This document shows positions 44,561 to 51,987 of a stretch of DNA of 64,000 nucleotides, one piece after another. Each line of letters begins with the position of its first letter. The first letter of the stretch is position 1. The notes beneath the pieces are model-generated. The model saw nothing but the letters and a program-made list of their open reading frames with translations, made no database searches and had not been told where the DNA came from. A program made the translations under genes and the position numbers. Origin of the DNA: Natronoglomus mannanivorans (GTDB lineage: Archaea > Halobacteriota > Halobacteria > Halobacteriales > Natrialbaceae); assembly GCA_025517485.1 (NCBI GenBank), contig JAOPKB010000001.1:186001-250000 (forward strand), given 5' to 3'.

Positions 44561-44600
44561 CATCCACCCACGACTGAAGTCCTGGGCTTTCTCCTTGCAC
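44558..44600 (-). mobile_element. Solo right end of an IS200/IS605 (TnpB-type) element
   Basis: On the minus strand the segment runs AAGGAGAAAGCCC, a stem-loop, then GGTGGATGTCA. The stem CCCACGAC/GTCCTGGG (44567-44574 and 44579-44586) has seven of eight pairs, loop TGAA. This hairpin followed by GGATGTCA is the usual right end of haloarchaeal IS200/IS605 elements and the 3' part of the guide RNA of TnpB. No tnpB or tnpA frame was found nearby, so it is a remnant. Confidence 0.65.
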
Positions 44601-44691
44601 TTCTGGTAATCGACACCGGTCGCGGTGTCGTCGTCGAACTCTGTGAGTGGCGACTCGAGGCGGTTCGTCTGAACGCTCGAGCGTCCATCAG

Positions 44692-45093
44692 TCACTCCTC
44701 GTCTCGGTCGGAGAGCCGTTCAGAGAGACGATCGAAGCGATCCTGTGCACGTTCACGACGGTCGCGGGTCTCCTCGGGTCGGTAGGTCGCGTCGACGAGC
44801 GCCCCGTTCTCGAGGTCGACGTCGAACACCGCACCCTCGTGGCGACCCACTTCGGGGAGCGTCTCGACATCGACGTCGAGTTGGTCGACCGGACGATTCG
44901 CGTTCGTCGAGGTTCTGTCGACGCTGGCTTTCGCTTCTCGCTCTCCGGCATCGTCTCTCTGGGTGTCGGTCTCGTCCTCCTCCCTTTCGTCCGCCGTCTC
45001 GTTCTCACCCCTTTCGCCCTCTCCCTCGAGGAGGAGTACCGCCGTCTGCCCGTCGACGATCCGGTCGAGGACCGCGGTGATCGTCCGGTTCAT
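44692..45093 (-). CDS. DUF3006-family protein
   Basis: 133 residues. MNRTITAVLDRIVDGQTAVLLLEGEG matches the start of DUF3006, a small beta fold. Residues 28-75 are a strongly charged acidic insertion, followed by VETLPEVGRHEGAVFDVDLEN and a helical tail rich in Arg and Glu. Its start overlaps the stop of the ComEC-like hydrolase gene by 4 nt (ATGA), so it is translated with it. In other genomes DUF3006 and a ComEC-type hydrolase are often coupled. Role unknown. Confidence 0.85.
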   Translation of the reverse strand: MNRTITAVLDRIVDGQTAVLLLEGEGERGENETADEREEDETDTQRDDAGEREAKASVDRTSTNANRPVDQLDVDVETLPEVGRHEGAVFDVDLENGALVDATYRPEETRDRRERAQDRFDRLSERLSDRDEE

Positions 45094-46271
45094 GGTCCCA
45101 CCATTGGTGCCGGACGGAGATCAACGATCGGGTGACCAAGCGTGGACGACTCGTCGGATGGTTTCTCCTCGAGGAGGTCCAGCGGAGCCGAGGAGGCCTC
45201 GTGTTCGGTCTCGACGGTCAGTTCCGTCCCGTCGGTCGTGAGCACGATATCGCCGTGGACGCCGGTCCAGTACGTCTCGAGGTCTCGGTCGGCGAACGTC
45301 TCGAGGACCTCGTCGTGTGGGTGGCCGTACTGACTGTCTCGGTCGCTCGAGATCACGACGATTTCGGGGGTGACCCGATCTAGAAACGGATCGGTCGAAC
45401 TCGTCGAGGAGCCGTGGTGGCCCGCCTGATAGACGTCTGCGTCGAGTTCATCACCGTACGCCTCGACCAGCCGCTGTTCTGCATCTGTCTCGGCGTCACC
45501 GGTCGTCAGATAGGTCACGTCGCCGTACTCGACGGTCAAGACGATGCTGTTGTAGTGGAGATCGCCGCTGGCACCAGCAGCGTCGTCGTCGCGCTCCGGC
45601 GGATTGTAGAACTGAACGTCGGCCGCGCCGAACTCGAGTGAATCGCCTTCTCTGACCTCGAATAGCGTCACGTCGTGGCGGTCGATCGCGTCGAGATACC
45701 GGTCGTAGGTCTGTGACGTGTGAGCCACACCGGAGTCGTAGGCCGCGCCGACGCCGTCACCGTCCTCTTCGACGTGGTCGATCACGGCTTCGTGACCGCC
45801 GATGTGGTCGGCGTGGGCGTGGGTCGCGACGAGGTGGTCGATGCGATCGATCCCGCGTTCCTCGAGCGCCGCAATGACGTCGGCACCGTCGTTACGCCAG
45901 TCGCCGCTGTCGATCAACATCGTCTCGCCGGACGGCTCGACGAGCAGCGTCGCGTCCGCCTGTCCGACGTCGAGGTGGTGGATCTCGAGGTCTCCCCGGT
46001 CTTCGTTCTCACCTTCGGTTTCGTCGTCACCTGTCCCGTCAGATGGCGACTCGGTTGTCGCGGAGTCGTCGTCAGACTCGGCCCCGTGTTCGTCGGCGTC
46101 CGTTTCGGTCACCGGCGTGGCCTCCTCGTCTTCGTCTTCGTCCCCGTCCTCGTTCGCCGCCCAGTCGGTATCGGTATCGACCCCGACGAGACACCCCGAG
46201 AGAACGAGTAGCGAGGCGACGGCGACGACGAGAAGCGTTCGACGAAGTCGATTCGGGTTCGTGTGTCTCAT
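45090..46271 (-). CDS. ComEC/Rec2-like metallo-beta-lactamase lipoprotein
   Basis: 393 residues. The N-terminus RRTLLVVAVASLLVLSGC is a lipoprotein signal with Cys27. An acidic linker (about 30-95) precedes the hydrolase domain: HHLDVGQADATLL, LVATHAHADHIGGHE (the metal motif HxHxDH), VTYLTTGDAETDAE, and YQAGHHGSSTSS. These match the C-terminal hydrolase domain of ComEC, the DNA-uptake channel, without its membrane part. It should act outside the cell on phosphodiesters, perhaps nucleic acid. Operon with DUF3006. Confidence 0.9.
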   Translation of the reverse strand: MRHTNPNRLRRTLLVVAVASLLVLSGCLVGVDTDTDWAANEDGDEDEDEEATPVTETDADEHGAESDDDSATTESPSDGTGDDETEGENEDRGDLEIHHLDVGQADATLLVEPSGETMLIDSGDWRNDGADVIAALEERGIDRIDHLVATHAHADHIGGHEAVIDHVEEDGDGVGAAYDSGVAHTSQTYDRYLDAIDRHDVTLFEVREGDSLEFGAADVQFYNPPERDDDAAGASGDLHYNSIVLTVEYGDVTYLTTGDAETDAEQRLVEAYGDELDADVYQAGHHGSSTSSTDPFLDRVTPEIVVISSDRDSQYGHPHDEVLETFADRDLETYWTGVHGDIVLTTDGTELTVETEHEASSAPLDLLEEKPSDESSTLGHPIVDLRPAPMVGP

Positions 46272-46424
46272 GCGGTCGGTGATGGAAATCTTCGACGTAC
46301 CGTCGTCGCCCTCTCCTCTCTTTCCCTCCCTCTCTCGAAACCGTCGCGATCACGGATTCGCGCAGCGACGGTGGGCTGTGCTCACAGTCACACTCCGGCG
46401 ATGGGTCTTCCCCGCGAACCCCAA

Positions 46425-47222
46425 TCAAAGCCCCTGAACGTTCGACTCGTGCCACTCCTCGCAGTACTCTTCGACGACCGTCTCGATGCGCCGGTTCTTC
46501 GCCTCGGCGTCGAGTTCGATCGTAAACGTGAGCGTGTTCTCCTCGAGCGGTTTCGCATCGCCCGCACGCCGCTCATCCTGTGGATCTTCGGCACGCAGTA
46601 GCCGCTCGAGGACGTCGACGTGTGCGGTCTGGGGGGAATCGGGGTCGTCGAACGTAATCTCGAAGTCACGCTCGACGACGAACACCTGATCGTCGTCGCG
46701 GCGATACGTGAACGAGCCCGTACACTCCATGTCGATCTCTGCGGACGGGGCAACGTTACTCCTGGTGAACGTCATCGCCTCTGGTTCGATCCCCTCTCCC
46801 TCCGGTTCGGTCCGGGCGTCGACCGGGTCCGTCTCCGTGTCCTGCAATCGCTCTCGGGCGAACTTCGACAGCGAGTCCCAGTCGAACCGGTCACCGAGGT
46901 CCTCGAGGGCGTCACCGATCGGGTCGTCGGAATCGTCCGGGGAGACGGCGGTGAGTTCGCGCTCGGTCCCGCTCTCGGGAACGAGTCGTTGGCGCTCTTC
47001 GTCGACCGTCGCCTCGAAGATCGTATTCGCGTTTTCGTCGTAGACGACGGCCATCGACCCACCGGCACCCGTGTCGCCGATCGGTCCTGCCATACCGACG
47101 TACGACGTCTCGGAACCATCCGTCTCGTCGTAGCCCTCGACCGGCCACCCGTCGTATCGAGGGTTCTCCGGTTCGTTCCGCTGTGAGTCCTGATCCGTCG
47201 GACCGGGTGAATTCTGGGACAT
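46425..47222 (-). CDS. Hypothetical acidic protein
   Basis: 265 residues, no family recognised. The first 40 residues are polar and disordered. The middle (YVGMAGPIGDTGAGGSMAVV and ATVDEERQRLVPESG) may be a beta sandwich. Residues 165-265 hold SFTYRRDDDQVFVVERDFEI, a strand pair, then RIETVVEEYCEEWHESNVQG. No signal peptide or membrane helix is visible. It lies between the hydrolase and a membrane protein on the same strand, with gaps of over 150 bp each side. Confidence 0.75.
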   Translation of the reverse strand: MSQNSPGPTDQDSQRNEPENPRYDGWPVEGYDETDGSETSYVGMAGPIGDTGAGGSMAVVYDENANTIFEATVDEERQRLVPESGTERELTAVSPDDSDDPIGDALEDLGDRFDWDSLSKFARERLQDTETDPVDARTEPEGEGIEPEAMTFTRSNVAPSAEIDMECTGSFTYRRDDDQVFVVERDFEITFDDPDSPQTAHVDVLERLLRAEDPQDERRAGDAKPLEENTLTFTIELDAEAKNRRIETVVEEYCEEWHESNVQGL

Positions 47223-47377
47223 CGTCGGATACCTGTCGCTATTCTACACCGTCGCGGTCCGTAAAAGGAGAGCGCTCCTATGTAAGTGGTTCACGTGACC
47301 CGTTCTCGACCGAGAATCCACTGTCGCGACGAACTCGGCAGACGGACCGACACGTGCCGACGGAAACGCCACGCCGA

Positions 47378-48307
47378 CTACTCCTTCGCATCGGCCCTGT
47401 AGACCGCACGAGTCGATTCGACCACCCGCAAGAGCGCCAGACCGAGGTCGACGATCTCGATCGCGTCCTGTGGCCGGATCTCCTCGTCGTGGATCGCCTG
47501 ATTGCACAGCGATCGTATCTCTGAATACGCGGCGACGAAGGCGCTGTCGACGATCCCCTCCTCGGAGAGCGCGTCGACGACCTCCGCTGGATCGAGACAG
47601 CCACGCTCCGTGCGTTCGGGTGCGGTTGCCTCGAGCAACGAGCGTGTCCCGATATCGAGTTCCATTCTGAGTTTCGCCAGCGCGATTCGTGGATTTCGCT
47701 CGAGAAGATGGTACTCCGTCTCGTAGAGTTCGTGGAGGTCGTCGCCGTCTCTCCCGTACCCAGTGTCGGCACTCGCGTCGAGGCGAGGCCGCGACCTCGA
47801 TGCTTGCAGGGCAACTGACGGGGAACGGTCATCGACGGCCGTCCGATCGTCGACGGTTGTCTCGACGGCCTGTCGGCCGCCGGCACGGTCGTCGGTTCCG
47901 GTACTGGCACCGACGTCGCCACTCCCTTCGGTATCGGCGCGGGGTTCGAGGTCGTCCTCGTCCGGACCGTCTTCGTCACCGATCCGGTGAACGGTCTGGC
48001 GAGCCGACTCGATATCGTCCTGTAACGTCACACTGCCGACGTTGGCCAACTCGAGGGCCTTCAGATCCCGAACGTAGGGCGCGAGCAACAGGATGACGAT
48101 CAACGTGATCGTCGTCCACTCGATCTCGAGTCTCGATGGTTCGTACAGATCGATTGCAACGACGATCAAGATCCCACAGAAGACGATACTCGGGAAGTAC
48201 GTCCGGATGTACCGCTCGAGCAGCGGCGCGACGGCGTCTGCGTCGGGGTCAGCGTCGGCCTGTGTCCGGGATTCGGCGGGAGCAGCCACGATAATAGTAT
48301 TGGTCAT
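47378..48307 (-). CDS. Membrane-anchored hypothetical protein with helical C-terminal domain
   Basis: 309 residues. Two hydrophobic helices near the N-terminus, FPSIVFCGILIVVAIDLY (residues 38-56) and TTITLIVILLLAPYVRDL (about 65-82), are followed by an acidic linker (95-190) and a helical domain (195-305): EYHLLERNPRIALAKLRME, ATAPERTERGCLDPAEVVDA, IRSLCNQAIHDEEIRPQDAI. The last part resembles a nucleotide-binding or HEPN-like helical bundle, without catalytic signature. Probably cytoplasmic beneath the membrane; function unknown. Confidence 0.75.
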   Translation of the reverse strand: MTNTIIVAAPAESRTQADADPDADAVAPLLERYIRTYFPSIVFCGILIVVAIDLYEPSRLEIEWTTITLIVILLLAPYVRDLKALELANVGSVTLQDDIESARQTVHRIGDEDGPDEDDLEPRADTEGSGDVGASTGTDDRAGGRQAVETTVDDRTAVDDRSPSVALQASRSRPRLDASADTGYGRDGDDLHELYETEYHLLERNPRIALAKLRMELDIGTRSLLEATAPERTERGCLDPAEVVDALSEEGIVDSAFVAAYSEIRSLCNQAIHDEEIRPQDAIEIVDLGLALLRVVESTRAVYRADAKE

Positions 48308-48714
48308 TACCAGTTAATAATTCTAGGGATCGGATCCCGTTCGAATCAGGTGTGTTCGGTTTCGCCCTCACTTGGACGTTCACGATCACTCTCACGTTCA
48401 CTCCCGCTTTGGCGCTCACGTATCCTGTTCTCTCGTCGCTCACGGCAACGAGACGATTCGAACCGCTCCGGTCGCTCGAGACGTGTACGGACAGCCGATC
48501 GTCGAGCCCTGGAGTGTGCCTTCGTGATTGTACCGATCGAGTTCCCATGTCACCTACCGCCTCATCAGGAGATGGAGTGTCCGTTCGGCCCTCGAGAACT
48601 CCCTGTCTCGAGACTCGGTCGAAACGACGACGAACGTCCGATCCGGCTCGTTCTCGAGTTCTACTGTACGGAACTGTCACCTCGGCGCACTCACCTGACG
48701 ACCGGCCGTGGAGG

Positions 48715-48737
48715 CACACACACACACACACACACAC
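48715..48737 (+). repeat. CA dinucleotide microsatellite
   Basis: Eleven and a half CA units in an interval without genes. Microsatellites of this length are unusual in a GC-rich archaeal chromosome and may vary in length. Confidence 0.9.
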
Positions 48738-48794
48738 GATCCGTGAACCGACCTCCAACCAATGGCGACCGCTGCGTTTCCCGCTATGAACGCA

Positions 48795-48830
48795 TCAGCC
48801 AGTGCTTGAACCCGTCAGCCGGTGCTTGAA
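48795..48830 (+). repeat. Two-copy 16 bp direct repeat
   Basis: TCAGCC(A/G)GTGCTTGAA at 48795-48810 and 48815-48830, period 20 bp. It sits about 150 bp upstream of the HalOD1 start. It may be a protein-binding site or a chance duplication. Confidence 0.6.
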
Positions 48831-48971
48831 TCAAACCCCGAGACCGCAGTATCTGAACTCTGAGTGCCCACAAACACGAAATCAACAACTGACGAACGAT
48901 GTCGAATTTCGATCATATAAACGATAACAACTGTAGGGAGTATTTATCCAAACTCGATGGAACGAGAGAGT

Positions 48972-49262
48972 ATGGACACCGACGAACCAGTAATCATCCA
49001 AATAGTCCAGCAGGTCGCTGCCCGCAAGAACGTCGATCCGATGGCCCTCCACCCACCGCTACACGACGTGATCGATACCGACGCACTCGAGGCACTCTTT
49101 CGCTCGGCGGACCGCGACGAGGGAGTCTCTACCGTCACTCTCGAGTTCGTCTATCAGGGGTACGCTGTCCGCGTTGACTCGAGCGGGGACGTTCACGTCT
49201 CGGACTCGCCGACGATCGAGACGGGGTCGGAATCACAGCCGGTCGAACGCTCCTCACAGTAG
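48972..49262 (+). CDS. HalOD1 output-domain protein (second copy)
   Basis: 96 residues from ATG at 48972. TATTTA at 48941-48946 is centred 28 nt upstream, which favours it over the ATG at 48957. The domain has VIIQIVQQVAARKNVDPMAL, LHDVIDTDALEALFRSADR and VTLEFVYQGYAVRVDSSGDV, the same fold order as the HalOD1 protein at 44261. The two genes are about 4.7 kb apart and not near-identical, so duplication is old. It has no sensor attached and no adjacent sensor gene. Confidence 0.82.
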   Translation: MDTDEPVIIQIVQQVAARKNVDPMALHPPLHDVIDTDALEALFRSADRDEGVSTVTLEFVYQGYAVRVDSSGDVHVSDSPTIETGSESQPVERSSQ

Positions 49263-49658
49263 GCGGCCGAACGCGATCGACCTTCGACCATCTGTCTACT
49301 GATCTCCGTTTTCGATCGGTCGGGCCGACCGTTCGGTAGCGATCGGTACCAAAAAACGGTCACCGATCCGACCACACGAGGCGACGAACCGGAACGTGTC
49401 ATTCGACCGTGCTGGCGATTTTCGTTCGGTTCGCCGTGGACGGCCTCCAGCCCGACGACTGGAGACCGGGAGCTGTGGTCAGTTTCGGCCCTCCGCTTCG
49501 ATGGACCGAGAGTGGTGACCGCATTTCGGTGTCTCCTCGATCGTCTATCGACAGCGAACCGCGTCTCGGCCGGTTCGATCGGAACGTGCGTCGACTGTTG
49601 TGGCCTCTCGCGAAGAGAAACACTCATATCTAAAATAGCGCCTCTAAACCGGTGAGAG
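49263..49658. other. Intergenic, no gene supported
   Basis: About 400 bp. Open frames on both strands have no domain or codon pattern like the neighbouring genes. At its end, CATATCTAAAATA (49626-49638) is a TATA-like box about 27 nt before the ATG at 49659. Confidence 0.5.
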
Positions 49659-49862
49659 ATGGGGGATGATGACGAGGTTATGAGAGTTCTCGCTGCGTGT
49701 GAGAACTGCCAGTCCATATACGCGGCCCGACAGTGGCCCGACGGCGATATTCAGGCAATCGGTAGTGACGGCTGTGACTGTGGCTCGACTGACTTCGTTC
49801 TCGTCGACGAGTCCGACGATACCAGCGACGACGGGACAGTTGGGAGGACGAACGCGGAGTGA
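49659..49862 (+). CDS. Small zinc-binding protein
   Basis: 67 residues. CENCQSIYAARQWPDGD and GCDCGSTDF give a CxxC-x19-CxC ribbon between residues 14 and 38, followed by an acidic tail. An AT-rich box about 27 nt before ATG 49659 supports the start. The ribbon is close to those of haloarchaeal DUF5816-type proteins, but I cannot confirm the family. Function unknown. Confidence 0.75.
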   Translation: MGDDDEVMRVLAACENCQSIYAARQWPDGDIQAIGSDGCDCGSTDFVLVDESDDTSDDGTVGRTNAE

Positions 49863-49920
49863 TCACGTCCGCTCGAGGCTCGCTCGAGACGTCCGCTGAA
49901 CACGCCGCCTCGACGAGTGT

Positions 49921-50328
49921 CTACGACGACCAACTCGCGACGGTCGTGGTCGAACCCTGATACGCCGCAGTTATCGTGATATCTTGCGTGTTGTCGCAGT
50001 ACGCGGTATCACCAACACTGTCCAGGGCAACCGACACGGTATCATCTCCAGATTCGCCCCAACAGTCCCCTTCCACGACTGTTAACCCTGAACCGTCAGT
50101 ACGGCCATCGTCGATCCACGTCACTTGAACCTCGTCAGATTCGCCTGCAGATTCGTCGAATGAGAGACCTGCAGATGCACTCGCACTCTGGCTCTGGCCC
50201 AGATCGAGCACGAATGCTGCAATTACCGCAGCCAGAATTACAGTGATCGCTACCATGAGTATAACCCCAATAACGGGTGAGACAGCCCGTTCCTCTTCGC
50301 TACCGATTAATTTTGCTTTCAGATTCAT
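49921..50328 (-). CDS. Archaeal type IV pilin (PilA-like), downstream copy
   Basis: 135 residues from ATG at 50328. A class III signal peptide ([15 protein letters not shown]) is expected to be cut by PibD before [20 protein letters not shown], the conserved hydrophobic core that assembles the pilus. The outer domain is beta-rich and has two Cys (GDCWGE and AYCDN) that could form a disulfide. Its start is only 5 nt after the stop of the upstream pilin, so the two are one operon. Role in adhesion or other pili is inferred. Confidence 0.92.
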   Translation of the reverse strand: MNLKAKLIGSEEERAVSPVIGVILMVAITVILAAVIAAFVLDLGQSQSASASAGLSFDESAGESDEVQVTWIDDGRTDGSGLTVVEGDCWGESGDDTVSVALDSVGDTAYCDNTQDITITAAYQGSTTTVASWSS

Positions 50329-50333
50329 GTTGA

Positions 50334-50744
50334 TCACGCACTCCAACGTCCGACAGTGGTTTCACTTCCCTGATACGTCCCAACGACAGTGATACTGTCC
50401 GGTTGATCGCTGCTCCCGTCAGTGCAGGTTACCGTTTCTCCAACCGAATCTAAACTACCAATACAACTCCCACCACTGGGGGAGACAGTCGTCGAAATTT
50501 CCAAGTCACCACCCGATTCATCGATACGATCAGCACTGATCAGTGTCACGTCGACACCGTCTTCGTGTGCATCGAAAGTCAGACCCGCCGCTGCACTTGC
50601 ACTTTGACTCTGTCCGAGATCCAGCACGAACGCTGCGATCACAGCTGCGAGGATGACTGTAATTGCCACCATGAGAATAACACCAATAACGGGTGAGACC
50701 GCGTGTTCGTCTTCGTTTCCGACGAGCTTCGTTGCGAAATTCAT
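50334..50744 (-). CDS. Archaeal type IV pilin (PilA-like), upstream copy
   Basis: 136 residues from ATG at 50744; a longer frame to 50825 lacks the short signal form. The core [20 protein letters not shown] is identical to that of the downstream pilin, but the residue at -2 of the predicted cut is His (NEDEHA) instead of the usual charged Arg/Lys/Asp/Glu. Outer domain is beta-rich with two Cys (GSCIG, VTCTD). Identity with the other pilin is high up to GQSQSAS and low beyond, as expected for paralogues exposed to selection. Confidence 0.9.
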   Translation of the reverse strand: MNFATKLVGNEDEHAVSPVIGVILMVAITVILAAVIAAFVLDLGQSQSASAAAGLTFDAHEDGVDVTLISADRIDESGGDLEISTTVSPSGGSCIGSLDSVGETVTCTDGSSDQPDSITVVGTYQGSETTVGRWSA

Positions 50745-50792
50745 GTATTGTATCTTGTTCTCCGCACTGTCTGAACCGTGAGAACGCTTCCC

Positions 50793-50814
50793 TCGAGTCG
50801 TATACACGACTCGA
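50793..50814. promoter_or_regulatory. Perfect 9 bp inverted repeat upstream of the pilin operon
   Basis: TCGAGTCGT and ACGACTCGA, separated by ATAC. The centre contains GTGTATAC on the minus strand, a possible TATA box about 60 nt before the pilin start, so a protein bound here would cover the promoter. Alternatively the transcript could fold into a hairpin. Confidence 0.5.
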
Positions 50815-51224
50815 TAGCGACGCACGCAGAGGATGGCACCACTGATCTCGTGCTGTCTACGTTTCTCACCGTCACCAGTGCTAACTGTTGGAGGCCGTTA
50901 TCTACATATAAATGTTGTTGCTATACGGTGTTTCAAGTAGGCTTGAATTTGGATATCACTTTCAGATCCGATAATCAGAGGGCTCTTGAATCCTTCCAGC
51001 ACCTGCTTGAAGCACCGCTATCTGGTGGTTTCACAATCGTCACGATAACGCGGGAATTGGCCCGGTCAACTCTTACGAACCGATATGTGCCGCTCGTAGC
51101 TCTCGGTTCCGCATCCGCGAGGCCATGCGCGGATCGACAACTCGGTGGACAAAACGACGCGCGGAAACCGTTCGAAAGTTCGAAATCACGTGTGCGATAG
51201 AAACCCACGACTGCGATCCAAACG

Positions 51225-51395
51225 TATGGTAGCTGCTGACCGTCGCTGCACACCTGATCGAGCGACTGCAGCGCGGTTCGGAGAGCGCAGTTCGGAGCGA
51301 GTGAAACGATCGAGAACCGTGAAGAGACGAATGGTGACCTGCGGAAACCGCGGACTGTGCGATGGGTGTGTGAATAGTCTCCGTCGTCACTATAC
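51225..51395 (+). repeat. Dispersed repeat, copy B
   Basis: About 171 bp on the same strand and in the same order as copy A (16697-16835). It has the same CACACCTGATCG, GCGCGGTTCGGAGAGCGC, GAGTGAAACGA and CTGTGCGATGGGTGTGT stretches, with about 30 extra bases after GAGAACCG (near 51319-51349). Lack of coding capacity in both copies suggests a small mobile or structured RNA element. Confidence 0.75.
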
Positions 51396-51723
51396 CGTTC
51401 GCGACCGCCAGCGCCGATTACCCCCCATCTCTCCTCGGTCGTCTCCAGCGCTCGGTGTGAAACCGGCGAACCAGCCACCCCTCCGCTGGGCTTATTATAC
51501 CGTGTGTCTATGTAGCACACTACCCTGCGATTGGCTATCAACCATACATTGACCCAATCCAGGGCACTCAACGTACTCAGTTGAAATAGGCAGGAACCAC
51601 GTCCGGTTCCCCTATCTGTCACCCCGCCTCGCGAGCGGAACGCACGACTACTCACTCACGGATCCGTGTCAAAACCACCGAATTCAATACTTGCACCTCA
51701 CGGAATTGTTCGGCGCAAAAGTA

Positions 51724-51898
51724 TGGGGTCGGAGGGATTTGAACCCCCGATCTACTGATATCTCCGGTGCGCCTCGGAACTCCAGAGGGTCATCACACGG
51801 ACACTGATCAGGTGTCCGATCAGTATATCAGTCTGGAGTGTCGTCCCGGGCGCGTTGCCTCTGGAGTCAGCCGCCATGCCTGGCTTGGCCACGACCCC
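51724..51898 (-). tRNA. trnW: tRNA-Trp (CCA) with a 101 nt intron
   Basis: The mature ends pair as GGGGTCG (51892-51898) and CGACCCC (51725-51731), with discriminator A at 51724. D stem GCCA/TGGC, anticodon stem GCTGA/TCAGT around CTCCAGA (anticodon CCA), T arm GGGGG-TTCAAAT-CCCTC. Exons are 51861-51898 and 51724-51759; the intron is 51760-51860. The intron has a C box GTGATGA and CTGA motifs, and CTCTGGAGT complementary to the anticodon loop. A long intron acting as a box C/D guide is known for Haloferax tRNA-Trp. Confidence 0.9.
51760..51860 (-). ncRNA. tRNA-Trp intron, probable box C/D guide RNA
   Basis: On the minus strand: GACTGATATACTGATC (CTGA boxes), a GGACAC/GTGTCC stem, GTGATGA (C box), then CCCTCTGGAGTT and CCGA (D-like box). 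The guide CTCTGGAGT pairs with ACTCCAGAG of exon 1, and the base five before the D-like box pairs with C34, the position known to be 2'-O-methylated through the intron in Haloferax. Confidence 0.65.
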
Positions 51899-51987
51899 TC
51901 GTCTCCCCGTAGGGGGATATCGCCTAAAGTGGTTTCGATTCGGGGCAGGTCGAACACCGGTTTCGGATCGTCAGACGCGGACCGGAC

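Larger units (their letters stand above)
48308..48971. other. Gene-free interval with simple repeats
   Basis: 664 bp with no supported gene. It contains the (CA)n run at 48715-48737, a pair of 16 bp repeats TCAGCC(A/G)GTGCTTGAA at 48795-48810 and 48815-48830, and the promoter box TATTTA at 48941-48946 of the next gene. Confidence 0.6.
50745..51723. other. Gene-free interval with pilin promoter and repeat copy B
   Basis: About 980 bp. It holds a perfect inverted repeat at 50793-50814 upstream of the pilins, AT-rich sequence around 50905-50960, and copy B of the dispersed repeat at 51225-51395. Frames on either strand are not protein-like. The rest shows nothing identifiable. Confidence 0.6.

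Noticed and set aside
51145..51552. 135-codon frame crossing repeat copy B
   Set aside because: Not present in repeat copy A, where the frame is broken, so coding is unlikely.
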